A stretch of DNA of 64,000 bases from Corylus avellana (lineage: Eukaryota > Streptophyta > Magnoliopsida > Fagales > Betulaceae): NCBI RefSeq assembly GCF_901000735.1, contig NC_081541.1:31080060-31144059 (forward strand). Reading direction: 5' to 3'. The notes beneath the pieces are model-generated. The model was not told the DNA's origin. It worked only from the letters and a program-made list of their open reading frames with translations, and made no database searches. The position numbers were made by a program, and so were the translations under genes. How positions within the stretch are numbered: the first letter of the stretch is position 1; every line of letters begins with the position of its first letter. Below are positions 10,621 to 21,721 of this stretch, one piece after another.

Positions 10621-13263
10621 ATGGTAGGTGAAGAAGGAAAGGTGGGAATCGAGAAATTCGACGGCAAAGATTTTGGGTTTTGGAAGGTACAGATTGAAGA
10701 TATTCTTTATGAGAAAGATCTTCATCAACCTCTTTTGGAAGAACAACCTGACGACATGGATGATAGCGAGTGGGCTCTGCTTGATCGTAAAGCCCTAGCA
10801 ATTATCAGGTTATCACTGTCAAAATTAGTTGCACACAACGTTGTAAAGGAGAAGACCACAGCAGGTCTAATGGCGGCTTTATCAAGTATGTATGAAAAAC
10901 CGTCGGCTAACAACAAGCTGCATTTGATGAAGAAATTGTTCAACCTAAAGATGGTAGAAGGGGCTTCGGTGACACATCATCTCAATGAGTTCAACACTAT
11001 CACAAATCAATTGTCCTTGGTGGAAATTGATTTTGATGATGAGGTTCGCGCGTTGATCATCTTGGCATCTTTGCGAAATAGCTGGGAAGTAGTGAGGATG
11101 GTTGTGAGTAACTCTGTAGGAAAGAGTAAACTGAGCTATGAAGACGTCAGAGATTTGATTCTCAGTGAAGGGGTTCGCAGAAGAGATGTGGGTGAAGCCT
11201 CTTGTTCTGGTGCTGCTTTAAACCTCGAGACTCAGGGCAGAGGACAAGACAGAAACTCTAGTCAAGGCAAATCAAATTCCAGAAAAGGGAGAAGCAAATC
11301 TAGATTCGGACAACAACCAAAGTGTTGGAATTGTGGCAAGACTAGCCACTACAAGAAGAATTGTAGGGAACTGCGGAAGGAGACTGAGAACGATTATGCA
11401 AACATAGTGACAGAAGAAGTATATGATGCCCTACTTCTTTCTGTTGACAGTCTCCTTGATTCTTGGGTCTTAGACTCAGGAGTATCTTTTCATACGACAG
11501 CGATCCGTGAAATTCTCGAGAACTATGTTGGTGGAGATTTCGGGAAGGTGTATTTGGCTGACGGAACGACGCTGGATGTTGTGGGCCTAGGCGATGTTCG
11601 CATTAGAGTTCACAGTGACTCGGTATGGAAGTTACAGAAGGTCAGGCATGTTTCGGAGCTGAAAAAGAATCTGATTTCAGTGGGACAGCTTGATGAGGAA
11701 GGGCATTCAATTCATTTCCACGGTGGAAAGTGGAAGGTTAGCAGTGGAGCTAGGATTTTGGCTTGTGGTCATAAGACGGGTACTTTCTATATGACCATGA
11801 ACAACAAGGATACAGATGCTGTTGTAGATACGACTGCTGACTCAAAACTATGGTACCTAAGGCTTAGGCACATGAGCGAGAAAAAGATGAAGGTACTTAT
11901 GTCAAAAGGGAAACTATCGGAGTTGAAGTCAGTTGAGTCTGATTTGTTGGAAGGCTGCATCCTAGGGAAGCAGAAGAAGGTGAGTTTTGCGGAAGTTGGC
12001 AAAGCACCTAAGCTTGGAAAGCTGGAGCTAGTACACACAGATTTGTGGGGTCCCGCACCAGTGGCATCTCTTGGAGGCTCGCGGTATTACATCACATTTA
12101 TTGATGACTCAAGCAGGAAGGTATGAGTTTATTTCTTGAAAAGTAAATCTGATGTATTTGAGACTTTTAAGAAATGGAAGGCCATGGTTGAGACTGAAAC
12201 GGGCTTGAAGCTCAAGCGTTTGAGATCAGACAATGGAGGAGAATACGAAGACAGGGGGTTTAAACAGTTTTGCGCAGTGAATGGGATTAGAATGGAGAAA
12301 ACTATCCCGGAAACGCCACAGCAGAATGGCGTGGCTGAGTGCATGAACAAGACTCTCAATGAGCATGCTAGGAGTATGAGATTGCATACTGGGTTACCAA
12401 AGACTTTCTGGGCTGATGCAGTGTGCACTGCTGCATATCTGATAAATAGGAGGCCTTCCGTTCTCTTAAGCCATAGACTACCGGAAGAAGTCTGGAGTGG
12501 AAAAGAGGTAAATCTTTCACATTTGAAAGTTTTTGGTTGTGCTTCGTATGTCCATGTGGAGTCTGATGCTATGAGTAAAGTAGATGGTAAATCTAGTAAG
12601 TGTTTCTTCATTGGATATGGAGATGAGGTCTTGGGTTATCGATTTTGGGATGATCAAAATCAGAAGATCATTAAAAGTCGGAATGTGACTTTTATTGAGT
12701 ATGCTATGTACAAGGATGCGTCAAGTGCAGAACCTGAAGTTACAGAGCAGTAACCGAAAATGTCTAAGTTTGTTAACTTAGATGAGCTTTCTGAAAGTAC
12801 AGTGCAAAAAGAGAAACAATTCGTGGAGGTGGAGCTTGATGAACAATGTTCACTCACGGATGAATGTGATAACAGAGAATCTTCAAGAAACTTACAGCAC
12901 CGAGAAGAGTCTTATTCTTTAGCAAGAGGCAAAGAGAAACGTGATCGAAAAGCAACAAAGAGGTATGGCTTTGAGGATATGGTTTCTTTTGCTCTGACAA
13001 CTAGTAGTGGAGATCTATCGTCTGTTCAAGATGGTATGCCGAAAGAGGTGGAGTCACTACGAAGTGGTAAAGCTTGGGAATCGGCAGAATTACCCAAGGG
13101 AAAGAAGGCTAAAGGGTGCAGATGGGTCTACAGGAAGAAAGAGTCATCGGATAAAGCTGTATGGTCAACAGGACAAATAGGGAGGCATGTTGTTATGTCT
13201 AAATCAGGTCCTATGCTTAAGTTCAAGAGGCGCTTGGACTTAAGTGACACTTGTGGAGTGTGA
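10621..13263 (+). pseudogene. Copia gag-protease-integrase polyprotein, broken
   Basis: The start ATG is at 10621, 20 bp after the primer binding site. Domains in order: a copia gag (UBN2-like) region; a zinc knuckle CWNCGKTSHYKKNC at about 11332-11373; a protease-like motif VLDSG at about 11469; and an integrase. The integrase N-terminal HHCC motif is degraded (LWYLRLRHMSEKKM, one Cys missing). The core acidic residues are visible in HTDLWGP, RSDNGGEY and QQNGVAE. A TGA at 12124-12126 sits where copia proteins usually have Trp, and a TAA follows at 12751. After CRWVYRKKE, the start of the RT region, the sequence passes directly to a polyprotein C-terminus-like stretch (LKFKRRLDL). RT and RNase H are deleted. 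Confidence 0.85.
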
Positions 13264-13342
13264 TTGCCCTTAGGGGCTAAGGCGGAGACATCTGGAGGAA
13301 ATACATTTTGCGACTTGATGGGATTCAAGTCAAGGTGGAGAT

Positions 13343-14142
13343 TGTTGATATTTGTGACTTGAATAAGACAAGTCAATACACGTGGGGCCATTGCAAGTTG
13401 CTGTTCAGCCTAGGAATACTTCTCCTAGTTGGATTCCTTGTGTGGTGTCATGGCTTTACACACCAACTTTGAGTCCTTGCCCTGGGAGGTTTTGGAGTAC
13501 TTCTCTAACTTGTATTAGGAGTACTATTCTGACTTGGAGTTGGAGTCTTTACCCAATGTATAATAGCATGGTGTTGTGCGGCAAAGTGTAGAGCAAAAAG
13601 GAATGGTAATATTTGCTTGTGTTTTGGTGTGCCAAAAACGTGTGGGACAAAACGTGAGATACGGATATCAGGAGAGTACAAGGGCAGCAAGCACAAGGGG
13701 GTATTGCACAAGGGAATTAGAAAAGCCAAGTGTGGTGTTTTCTTCTTGGTGGTTTTTGGAGGAGCCAAAAACAAGTGATTAGAAGAAAAAGGGTGCTGCA
13801 GAGTGAGAGAAGAAAATAGAGATCAGCCGTCATCCGTTCCAGCAAAAGAAGAGTTTGTACATCTGTCTTTTGTATTATATTTTGAGAATAATCTCTCTTG
13901 TGTGATAGTTAGATTTTGGTGTATTGAGGCTTTAGGATCTGAGTGATTTTCTCTCTACTATTTTTGTACTCCATCTTTTGATAGTGAATTTTCTCTGGGT
14001 CGTCTCCGCCAGTGGATGTAGGCTTGTTAAGCCGAACCACTTAAATCTTTGTGTCGTTTGTGATTGCTTATCTTTGTTATTCCGCATTCTGCTTATTTTT
14101 CGCATCTCATGGGTCTTGGGAAATAGGATTAATTTCCTAACA
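13343..14142 (+). repeat. Copia 3' LTR, copy 1
   Basis: This 800-bp LTR follows the polypurine tract, has TG...CA ends and is followed by the GCCCA target duplication and the rest of the kinase exon. It is closer to the LTR at 22939-23738 than to its own 5' LTR, as expected if the surrounding block was copied after insertion or is a second haplotype. Confidence 0.9.
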
Positions 14143-14501
14143 GCCCAAACTCCTTAGTCAGGTATTTAATAGGTTTTCATATTTAAGCACATCAATTATT
14201 ATCTTCGTATGATGTTTATTGATTTGCAGACCGTGTGTGTATGCAATGTCTGTGTGTCTTCACATGCCCGTGTGCACGTATACATAAGCATACATGCCAG
14301 CCTGATGGCAGTAAACATGCTTTGAGCTTGTAAGAATGGGTTCTGATAGAATTCCTGATATGAACATACCCATGAAGCACTCAACTCAAATCAACCTAGC
14401 TTAATCAAATTTTTCAAACATTAAATGCAATATGAAATTATGTCTCTGGTTATATGGTAGCATTCGCATTCTGCATGGTCACGGTTATGCAAAATTTGTA
14501 G

Positions 14502-14612
14502 TTGACTTCCTTGCTGGCTGAGATGGGACTAAACATCCAAGAGGCACATACCTTTTCAACAGTAGATGATTACTCCTTAGATGTCTTTGTCGTCGATGGT
14601 TAGCCATATGAG
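14502..14612 (+). pseudogene. ACT-domain exon with premature stop, copy 1
   Basis: This 37-codon exon has good AG and GT borders and encodes [20 protein letters not shown], the second half of the ACT domain. The conserved Trp in the family's DGWPYE is a TAG stop here (14601-14603). Phase fits the split exon before it and the exon at 20642 after it. Confidence 0.85.
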
Positions 14613-14879
14613 GTAATTTATGATTTAATTAGCAAACTGGAAAGAGTAGTCCTTCTATACGGAAGTAAATTCAACATCTATTATATGGCATTAAGACAAG
14701 GCCAATTGGTTTGCCACTACAATATATCTTTTATTTGCCATAGTTTCGTTCTTCTTTTTCTTTTTTCACATTCCACTCTTTTTTTTTTTTTTTTTTAAGT
14801 AGTATGTTGAGAAGGTAAATGCGCTTTTGGATCAATGGAATTGTATGAAATTTTTGATTAGTTCACACTACAAAAAAAT

Positions 14880-16969
14880 AAGGGTTTAGTGACGTGGCAA
14901 CTATTCATTATTTGTTACCACGTCACCATATGGTAACGTGTGAAAAGAGGACACGTTACCATGGTAATTTCTAATGTGGCATTTTTTACACGTCATCTTA
15001 TGGTAACGTGTTGTATTAACACGTTACTTTATTGTAACGTGTTAAAAAGACACGTTACCATATGGTAACGTGTGAATATGACACGTTACCATAGGGTAAC
15101 GTGTTTATTTACCACGTTACCATATGGTAAAAATATGGTAATGTGGTAAATTGACACGTTGCCCTTTGGCAACGTGTTAATTTAACACGTTACAAACTTG
15201 TAACGTGTCCTATTAACACGTTGCCATTTGGCAACGTGTCAATACGACACGTTACAAAATGGCTAAAAATTTAAAAAAATTTAAAAATAAAATTTTTCAT
15301 AAATTTGATAATAAAAAAATTGTTTTAGTGACTCCTTGCATTATTTGGTAGATGAGAAGTGTGTTTTTTTATACAAGTATAACCTTGTAAACAATTATAC
15401 AATTCTATTGACATTCATTAATCTATTATTATTAATTATATTATCAAATTTAGTACGTATGTTAATAATTCAAACTATATAATATAGAAGTTGTAAAAAC
15501 TTGAGCCATATATATTATAATTTAAGTTTATTGAGAGTGATGAGGACTCAAACATACACATGAAAAAGAAAATGCATGGGAGCTTAGGACTTTGTGGCAG
15601 GCAGATCGATCATGATTGCATGCATGCAATGCTAGTACATTAAATTTAGTGACTCCTTAACTAGCAATATGATAAAGTAATGATTATGAAAAGAGCTAAA
15701 TTCTTAATAACCCTATCAATTAATTAACAAAAGTGAACTGGATGCAAGCTAGCACTGAACATGCTATACATTATTATAAAGTTGAGCAATAAACTTGAGC
15801 AATACATTATTATAAAGTTTATATAAACTAATGAAATAAATAAACAAATCAATATATACTATCATACTTTATAATGATCATTATAAAGTATATATCATAG
15901 GATTTTTTCCTACTATATTGCATGTCATATAGTAATTAAGTTCTTTATATTATGGTTTATGTTTTGCATTATATAAAATTATAAATTCTGCATATTTATA
16001 TATATATATATATATATATGATCAAATTTTTTTGTTAGCTAATTAACTTATTAATTTGGTTGAAATATATTATTTTTAGGGTCCATGGATGTTTGTATGA
16101 TAGGTACGTACGTAGGAATGTAGGATTGGTCAATATGAGCATGCATGCAAAATATTTATATCTACATTTTTAAGTAATTAAGTAGTTTGAAATTAGGTAA
16201 ATTTATTTTATTTTGTGTAGGTTTTACAAACCTATTAAGTAAATGATCATTTATATAATAAACAAAAAATTGAAAATTGATTTAACAAAAATAATAATAA
16301 AAAATATAGAATGCTGAAAAAAATGAAAAAAAATAAAAATAAAAATTATGTAACTTTATTTTTTAAAAAAAAAAATTGCGACAAAAACATAACTTACATT
16401 TATTTTATTTAGGTCCCCCTAACAAATTATGCCTTTCAATTTGTTTAATATAATTTGGTTTAGGTTTTGCAAATTGATATTAGAGTACATGTTATTAAAT
16501 CAACAACGAACATAGATTTTTTTTTTTTTTTTATTAAGTACAGTACCCATGACAAATGGTTTTAATTTTGTATTATAATGTAGTTTAAGGTTTGGAAATT
16601 TAGATTTTGTAACAATTAACCTAGAAATATTTTATTTAGGATCCCCGTAACAAAGACGATATAAAATAGGAAAATATAAAATGTAGATTATGTTAAGGGC
16701 TATAAAAAACCTATAGGACACAAACCGAAAACAAATAACAAACCTATATTTATTTTATTTAGGGTCCAAATATATACATAACAAATGCATAAAAAGGAAA
16801 GACAAGAATAACAAAAAAGTAATGAACCTACTTTTACTTATTCACCGTTAGGGTCCCTTTGGGCCATAGTAATGCATTTATGTTTAAGTTTAGCGTTATT
16901 ATGATCATGCAAATTATCACGAGAGTGAGCTACTCATTTTAAACAATAATCACCTAAACGATCCGCAAG
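14880..16969. other. CACTA 5' non-coding region
   Basis: After the subterminal repeats (to about 15260) the sequence is AT-rich with no open frame of note. It includes an (AT)n tract near 15998-16019 and several poly-A or poly-T runs. It probably serves as promoter and leader of the TNPA-like gene. Confidence 0.5.
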
Positions 16970-19940
16970 ATGACATCCAATACGTCTGACCTGGCTTCGT
17001 ACCAATCGAAGCGTATGTCATTTTATATGAATTAAATATTGTACATTGATTGGTTTGTTGTAATTTATTTGTACATTGATTGTCAATTATGTCCTCGACA
17101 TTCCCGGCTCTTCGATTGATCTAGGCCCGAATTACGGATACCCAGGCGTTCCGACAGGCCTTACCCAGTTCGGGTATCAGTATGAGACTACTCCTGGCGC
17201 CTCGGACAAATCCCCACGTATGCCATCCCCGGGACTGACATTGGCAAAGATTGGGTTATTGTCGCACAGGTATTTTGCTCCGCCGCCACACAACAGCGTA
17301 CCTGTGGATGGTAGTGAGACACAGGCCCCCGATGACATGGATGGTGGGACAGATGACCCTGCTTGGCCAGTATTGGCTATCGACCAGGTTTGTACGATAG
17401 GTATGTATGTATGCTATTTCGAACCATAAATATGTACAAATTTATGCATAATGGTACATGTAGTAATTAAGTTTATAAATTCAATTAATATATGTTTAAC
17501 CATTTGTGTGTTAATACTTCATCATTGCAGATAGCGACGGTAACTTTGAAGTGTTGACCGCAAATGACTCACACAAGTTGTGGGACATTCCCGCTGGGAA
17601 AAGGGTCGTCATGAAGTATAATGGAGCGTGGCAGCCCATAGGACAAAGCGGCAAAAAATTTAGACTGATGATGGGCAAGACTTGCAAGGCCGGGTCCTTT
17701 ATCAGGCTATCTGACAACTGGAAGGATGTACCAGAACAATGCAAGGAGGAATTATTGGAGTCATTGATGGTAAGTGTGGATTAGATATTCTTAATTTATG
17801 ATATGTAGCATTTGTATATTAAATTTTGTAAAAGTGTATATTATATAGCATTTGTATATTAAATATTATATAGTATTTGTATATATATAACATATAGCAT
17901 GATATATAGCATTTGTATAGTAAAAGTGTATATTATATAACACTTGTACATTTTGTAAAAGTGTAAATTTTGTAAATATGTACCAGCATTTGTATATATA
18001 TAGCATTTGTATATTAAATTATGATGGTAAGTGTATATTAAATTTGTATATTAATACCCTAGTTTTTAATTGATGTAGAATTACTTCTACATCATGCCTG
18101 GGTCGGATATGACGCAAATAAAAAAATACGCTTTCAGAGACATGGGCGAGAAGCAGAAGCTTTTGAGACACAAGTTAAGGAAGAAGCTCATGATTCAGAG
18201 CGACAACACTCCTTCGACAGTGGCGGCAAGGATGGGCCAGACCATTTCAAAGTACAACCCCGCAGACGTGAAAATATTGTTGGGAAAATGGTGTAATCCC
18301 GCTTATCAAGTAGGTCACTTCAAACTATTTGTGTTTCGTTAATTGTAATTGTTCGATGCCTTAGCTATTAATAATGTCTACATGTTGTGTTCGTAGGCTT
18401 ATTGTGCGCACATGAAAGACATACGAGCACAGAATCAAATACCACACTACACCGGCACGAAGAGCTTTGCAAGGGTGGCACATGAGGACATACTACTCTA
18501 ATTCACCATAACTATATATGTATGTCATATATTGCGTAGTACATATACGAACGTTGATAATCATGGTTTGCACTTATTGCAGGTAATTACTTCGGTCAAG
18601 GCTCCTACGCAAGCGAAGGCTTACATTAAGACTCATACAAAGAAGGATGGTAGCTGCCCAAATCCGATGGTCGCAAAGAGAATTGTAAGTGGCAGACACC
18701 TTGTCATGAATTTTTATTTATGTATTAACTAATTGAGTTTTAACAATTATATATATAATAATGATCATGTATAGGCACGGATGGAGGAGTTATTGGAAAA
18801 TGACCCTGCGGAACAGGTAGATAGGCCCCAGGGGACGATTAGGTGGACACCGAATGACGCTTATGCTCAGGCGCACAACAATAAGCCTGAGTATGTGGGT
18901 CATGTTCGAGGGGTCAGTAAGAATATTCTGCCTGCACGCGGCACCATCCACTCATACTATACACCGTCCCAAGCACGGTCACAGAACTGTGGCGGGACAA
19001 TGGTCTCGCGGGAAGAACTTGAAAGAGCCATTGAAGCTGAGATGGAGAAGCACATGGAGCAAATGGATGCGAGGCTGGCGCAGCAGAGGGACGAGATTAC
19101 TGCGGCGGTGACCGCGCGGGTGACTCAGCAGATGGCTGCTCAGATGGTTGAGCAGATGGCTGCTCAGATGACGGAGTATGAGGCCCGGTTTCGCGGCCTT
19201 GAGGGGTCGAGACGTATGGGGTCCGAGCCGGAGGTGATGACTATCAGGAATCCGCAAGATGCGGAGTCCCCAGCCCGAGTGATTCTGAGATCCTTAGTTG
19301 ATAACCGATCAGGTAACAATATATTCTTATTGTTTCTATTTGAGTAACACGATTATCTTACGAGATGAATATCATTTTAATGGCTAGTAATTTTGTTTGG
19401 CAAATAAACTTTGTTTGTATCTAAAACAATTGTATATAACACAATTGCAACGTACTATGTGTAGATGATGTAAGAGTAGAAGCTGAGGACGACGATCACA
19501 ATGAAATCCAACACCAGACCCCGGCTCGACAGAAGTCTCGTTTGTCAAGACATTATACCCGTAATTCAACAACCCCGTGAGTAACATTGATAATCGAACA
19601 GCATATATATATATAAACTCAAAATAATCTACTTTGTAGTTCCTGGTTGGTTTGGTTGTGATTTGAGCTTTGCATAGTTAATCTTACCATATTTGTTGAA
19701 GCCGTCTCATTGAATAAATGTATATGTAGATATATATGTGTTTGTGCTTAGGTCGTGCAAATATGAATGTCGATGTATATTTTTTCTCACTTACTTGGAC
19801 ATTGCTCATCTCTTAGGAGTTGATAAGTATATATCGCAAGTGTCAACTAGCTGATTGGTTGTTTGTTTTATCATTTGCAGTTAGTACAGATAAGTCGGGA
19901 GATAATAATGGTCATGATAATCAATGTTCACTCGGCTTTG
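16970..19940 (+). pseudogene. TNPA-like (Ptta/En/Spm family) accessory gene, copy 1
   Basis: Probable exons: 16970-17012 (MTSNTSDLASYQSK), about 17100-17386, 17530-17769, 18080-18309, 18397-18501, 18582-18683, 18774-19310 and 19464-19577. The protein resembles the plant 'transposase Ptta/En/Spm' family, the TNPA partner of CACTA elements, which binds subterminal repeats rather than cutting DNA. Visible marks are HKLWDIPAGKRVVMKYNGAW, GTKSFARVAHE, a THTKKDG segment and a C-terminal coiled coil of heptad-like MAAQM/EEL repeats (about 19010-19200). The exon at 18397 runs into a stop (TAA near 18499) with no clear donor, and the acceptor of the second exon is unclear, so function is doubtful. Confidence 0.6.
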
Positions 19941-20641
19941 GTCGGAGTAGTGTATGACTTGGCTTAAGTTTACATGTATAATTTAAGGCTTAAGTTTTTT
20001 GTATTTATGAATAACGTTAGTTGCATTTTATTTTACTATTTCCTACTTCCTACGTTGATGTATATATTTAGAGTTGGATTATTGTAGTTGGATTGTGATT
20101 ATATATTTGATGTTGGATGGATAGTTGGATTGGTTGGTTTGGTTGGTTTGGTTGTGATTATCAGGTGTCGATCGTCGGAACGGAAAAAAATTTACAAAAA
20201 AAAAAAAAAAAATTTCCTACCAACTTTCGTAACGTGTCATATTTTGACACGTTACAAATGTTTGTAATGTGTCAGAAACTAACACGTTACAACTTGTTAA
20301 CGTGTTAATTTCTGACACGTTACCAAGTTGTAACGTGTCAGTTTCTGACACGTTATAACATGTTGTAACGTGTTAAAATCTGACACGTTACTAAATTGTA
20401 ACGTGTCAGATTATGACATGTTACAAAAATTGAAATAGTTACGCCTACTTTCATAACCCATCAAACACGTTACTATAGACACGTTACTACACTTTAGTAA
20501 CGTGTTAACACCATATGCACGTTACTAATGGTCTGTAATTAAAAAAATTGATTCTTGTAGTGTCAGTTTTCTGAATTGCATTACAAAAGCAATTCTTTTT
20601 GTGTTCACAAGCATTGCTTGATGGACTTTGGGTTGATGCAG

Positions 20642-21257
20642 GGCATAGATCAGCTTAAAACTGCATTGGAAAGAGAAGTTTTAAAAATTGAGGTAATATC
20701 TTGCTACTCATTTCTGCTTTCAAGTAGGATAGCTGGCACTAAACACGATCTTGTACCATGTCAACTGAACAATCCAATTTTCTATTCTATTCTTTATTCT
20801 AGCTCCGCTTCTCAATTATATGTGAACAATGCATCCATAACTTAGTTTGGAATTTGGGGTTGCTATTCAGAGGCAAGCTTGGCCGAATCCTCGATCATCA
20901 CCTACTGTAGGCGAGCTTGATCAAACAGTGATCAAATGTGAACCTGATCATTTGACAATACCAAATGATGGGACTGACGTATAGGAAATTGATCCTAAGC
21001 ATTTGAAGTTTAGAAACAAAATTGCATCAGGGTCGTATGGCGATCTTTAAGTTTATAGTATTTATACATACCTTCCTCTTCTTCTTTTTGGCTAGGCATC
21101 TACTGATTGCTGTTAGTGTTAAATTAACGAACTTGTTTAATTGAATCAGGTACAAAGGTACATATTGTAGTCAGGAAGTGGCTATTAAAGTTCTCAAGCC
21201 TGAGCGTGTAAATTCAGATATGCAGACAGAGTTTGTACAGGAAGTCTTTATTATGAG
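20642..21257 (+). pseudogene. Kinase linker and ATP-lobe exons, copy 1
   Basis: There are three exons: 20642-20692 (GIDQLKTALEREVLKIE, end of ACT region), 20871-21046 (linker, then IPNDGTDV, KHLKF and the glycine loop IASGSYGDL) and 21150-21257 ([18 protein letters not shown], with the ATP-binding Lys of VAIK). A TAG at 20982-20984 replaces the Trp of DVWEI. The donor after 21046 reads TT instead of GT, whereas the second copy keeps GT at 30470. This copy is doubly disabled and ends at the gap at 21622. Confidence 0.88.
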
Positions 21258-21621
21258 GTTTGTTTGAATCATATTATTTGCACTATTTGGCCCTTTGATA
21301 TCTGTTCTTCATTTTTGTGTTTGAGGATGTTGTGCAAGTCCTGTGTAACTGAGCTTCATGTTCTTATTGTGGGTGTTTGTTGTATGTTCACGTAATTAGG
21401 AACCAATGTAAAACTATCACCCATGTGTGCCTTTATTCTATGTGGGCTATTAATCTCCCAATGTGAGACAAGAGTGTTACAGAAAGTAGATGTATTAATT
21501 AATGACAGCAATATCTACCTCTCCACAATCAACTCTTTGTCGATTCTTTAATGGATTCTGCTTATTTCCTGATCAACTTACATTAGTTCTTGTTTGATTC
21601 ATGTATAAGTAACTATGATTC

Positions 21622-21721
21622 NNNNNNNNNNNNNNNNNNNNNNNNNNNNNNNNNNNNNNNNNNNNNNNNNNNNNNNNNNNNNNNNNNNNNNNNNNNNNNN
21701 NNNNNNNNNNNNNNNNNNNNN
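21622..21721. other. Assembly gap (100 N)
   Basis: This fixed-length gap is of unknown true size. Sequence left of it (12.1-21.6 kb) reappears right of it (21.7-31.07 kb), so it joins two copies of the same block. Confidence 0.99.

Larger units (their letters stand above)
9812..14142 (+). mobile_element. Copia-type LTR retrotransposon lacking RT/RNase H, copy 1
   Basis: This 4331-bp element has LTRs at 9812-10586 and 13343-14142, both TG...CA, and a 5-bp target duplication GCCCA. A primer binding site matching the 3' end of initiator-Met tRNA (TGGTATCAGAGC) is at 10589-10600 and a polypurine tract (AAGGTGGAGAT) at 13332-13342. The internal region is only 2756 bp. It codes for gag, protease and integrase, then jumps to the last residues of a copia polyprotein, leaving out reverse transcriptase and RNase H. 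The element is therefore non-autonomous. Confidence 0.92.
9771..14161 (+). pseudogene. ACT-domain exon split by a copia insertion
   Basis: The exon begins at 9771 after AG and reads PLHEVTFSSDDKP, the start of the ACT domain. At 9811 it is cut by a copia element (9812-14142). The remainder, 14148-14161, completes KLLSQ and ends at a GT donor. GCCCA at 9807-9811 is repeated at 14143-14147 as the target duplication. With the element and one GCCCA set aside, exon length and phase agree with both neighbours, which identifies the site as coding. Confidence 0.9.
14866..20562 (+). mobile_element. CACTA element carrying a TNPA-like gene, copy 1
   Basis: This 5697-bp element starts CACTACAA and ends TTGTAGTG, with a TCA target duplication on both sides (14863-14865 and 20563-20565). 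Both ends hold dense subterminal repeats of ACACGTTAC and its complement GTAACGTGT (about 14890-15260 and 20230-20525), the expected binding arrays of a TNPA-type protein. It contains a multi-exon TNPA-like gene but no TNPD transposase, so it needs TNPD from elsewhere. It lies in a kinase intron in the sense direction of the host gene. Confidence 0.9.

Noticed and set aside
13505..13782. Small ORFs in both strands of the copia LTRs (also 9999-10244 and 23101-23378)
   Set aside because: LTRs are non-coding; the same frames repeat simply because the LTR is repeated, and no domain is visible.
14890..15260. Regularly spaced short repeats that look like a CRISPR-like array
   Set aside because: They are ACACGTTAC/GTAACGTGT subterminal repeats of a CACTA element, alternating in orientation, next to CACTA termini, in a plant genome.
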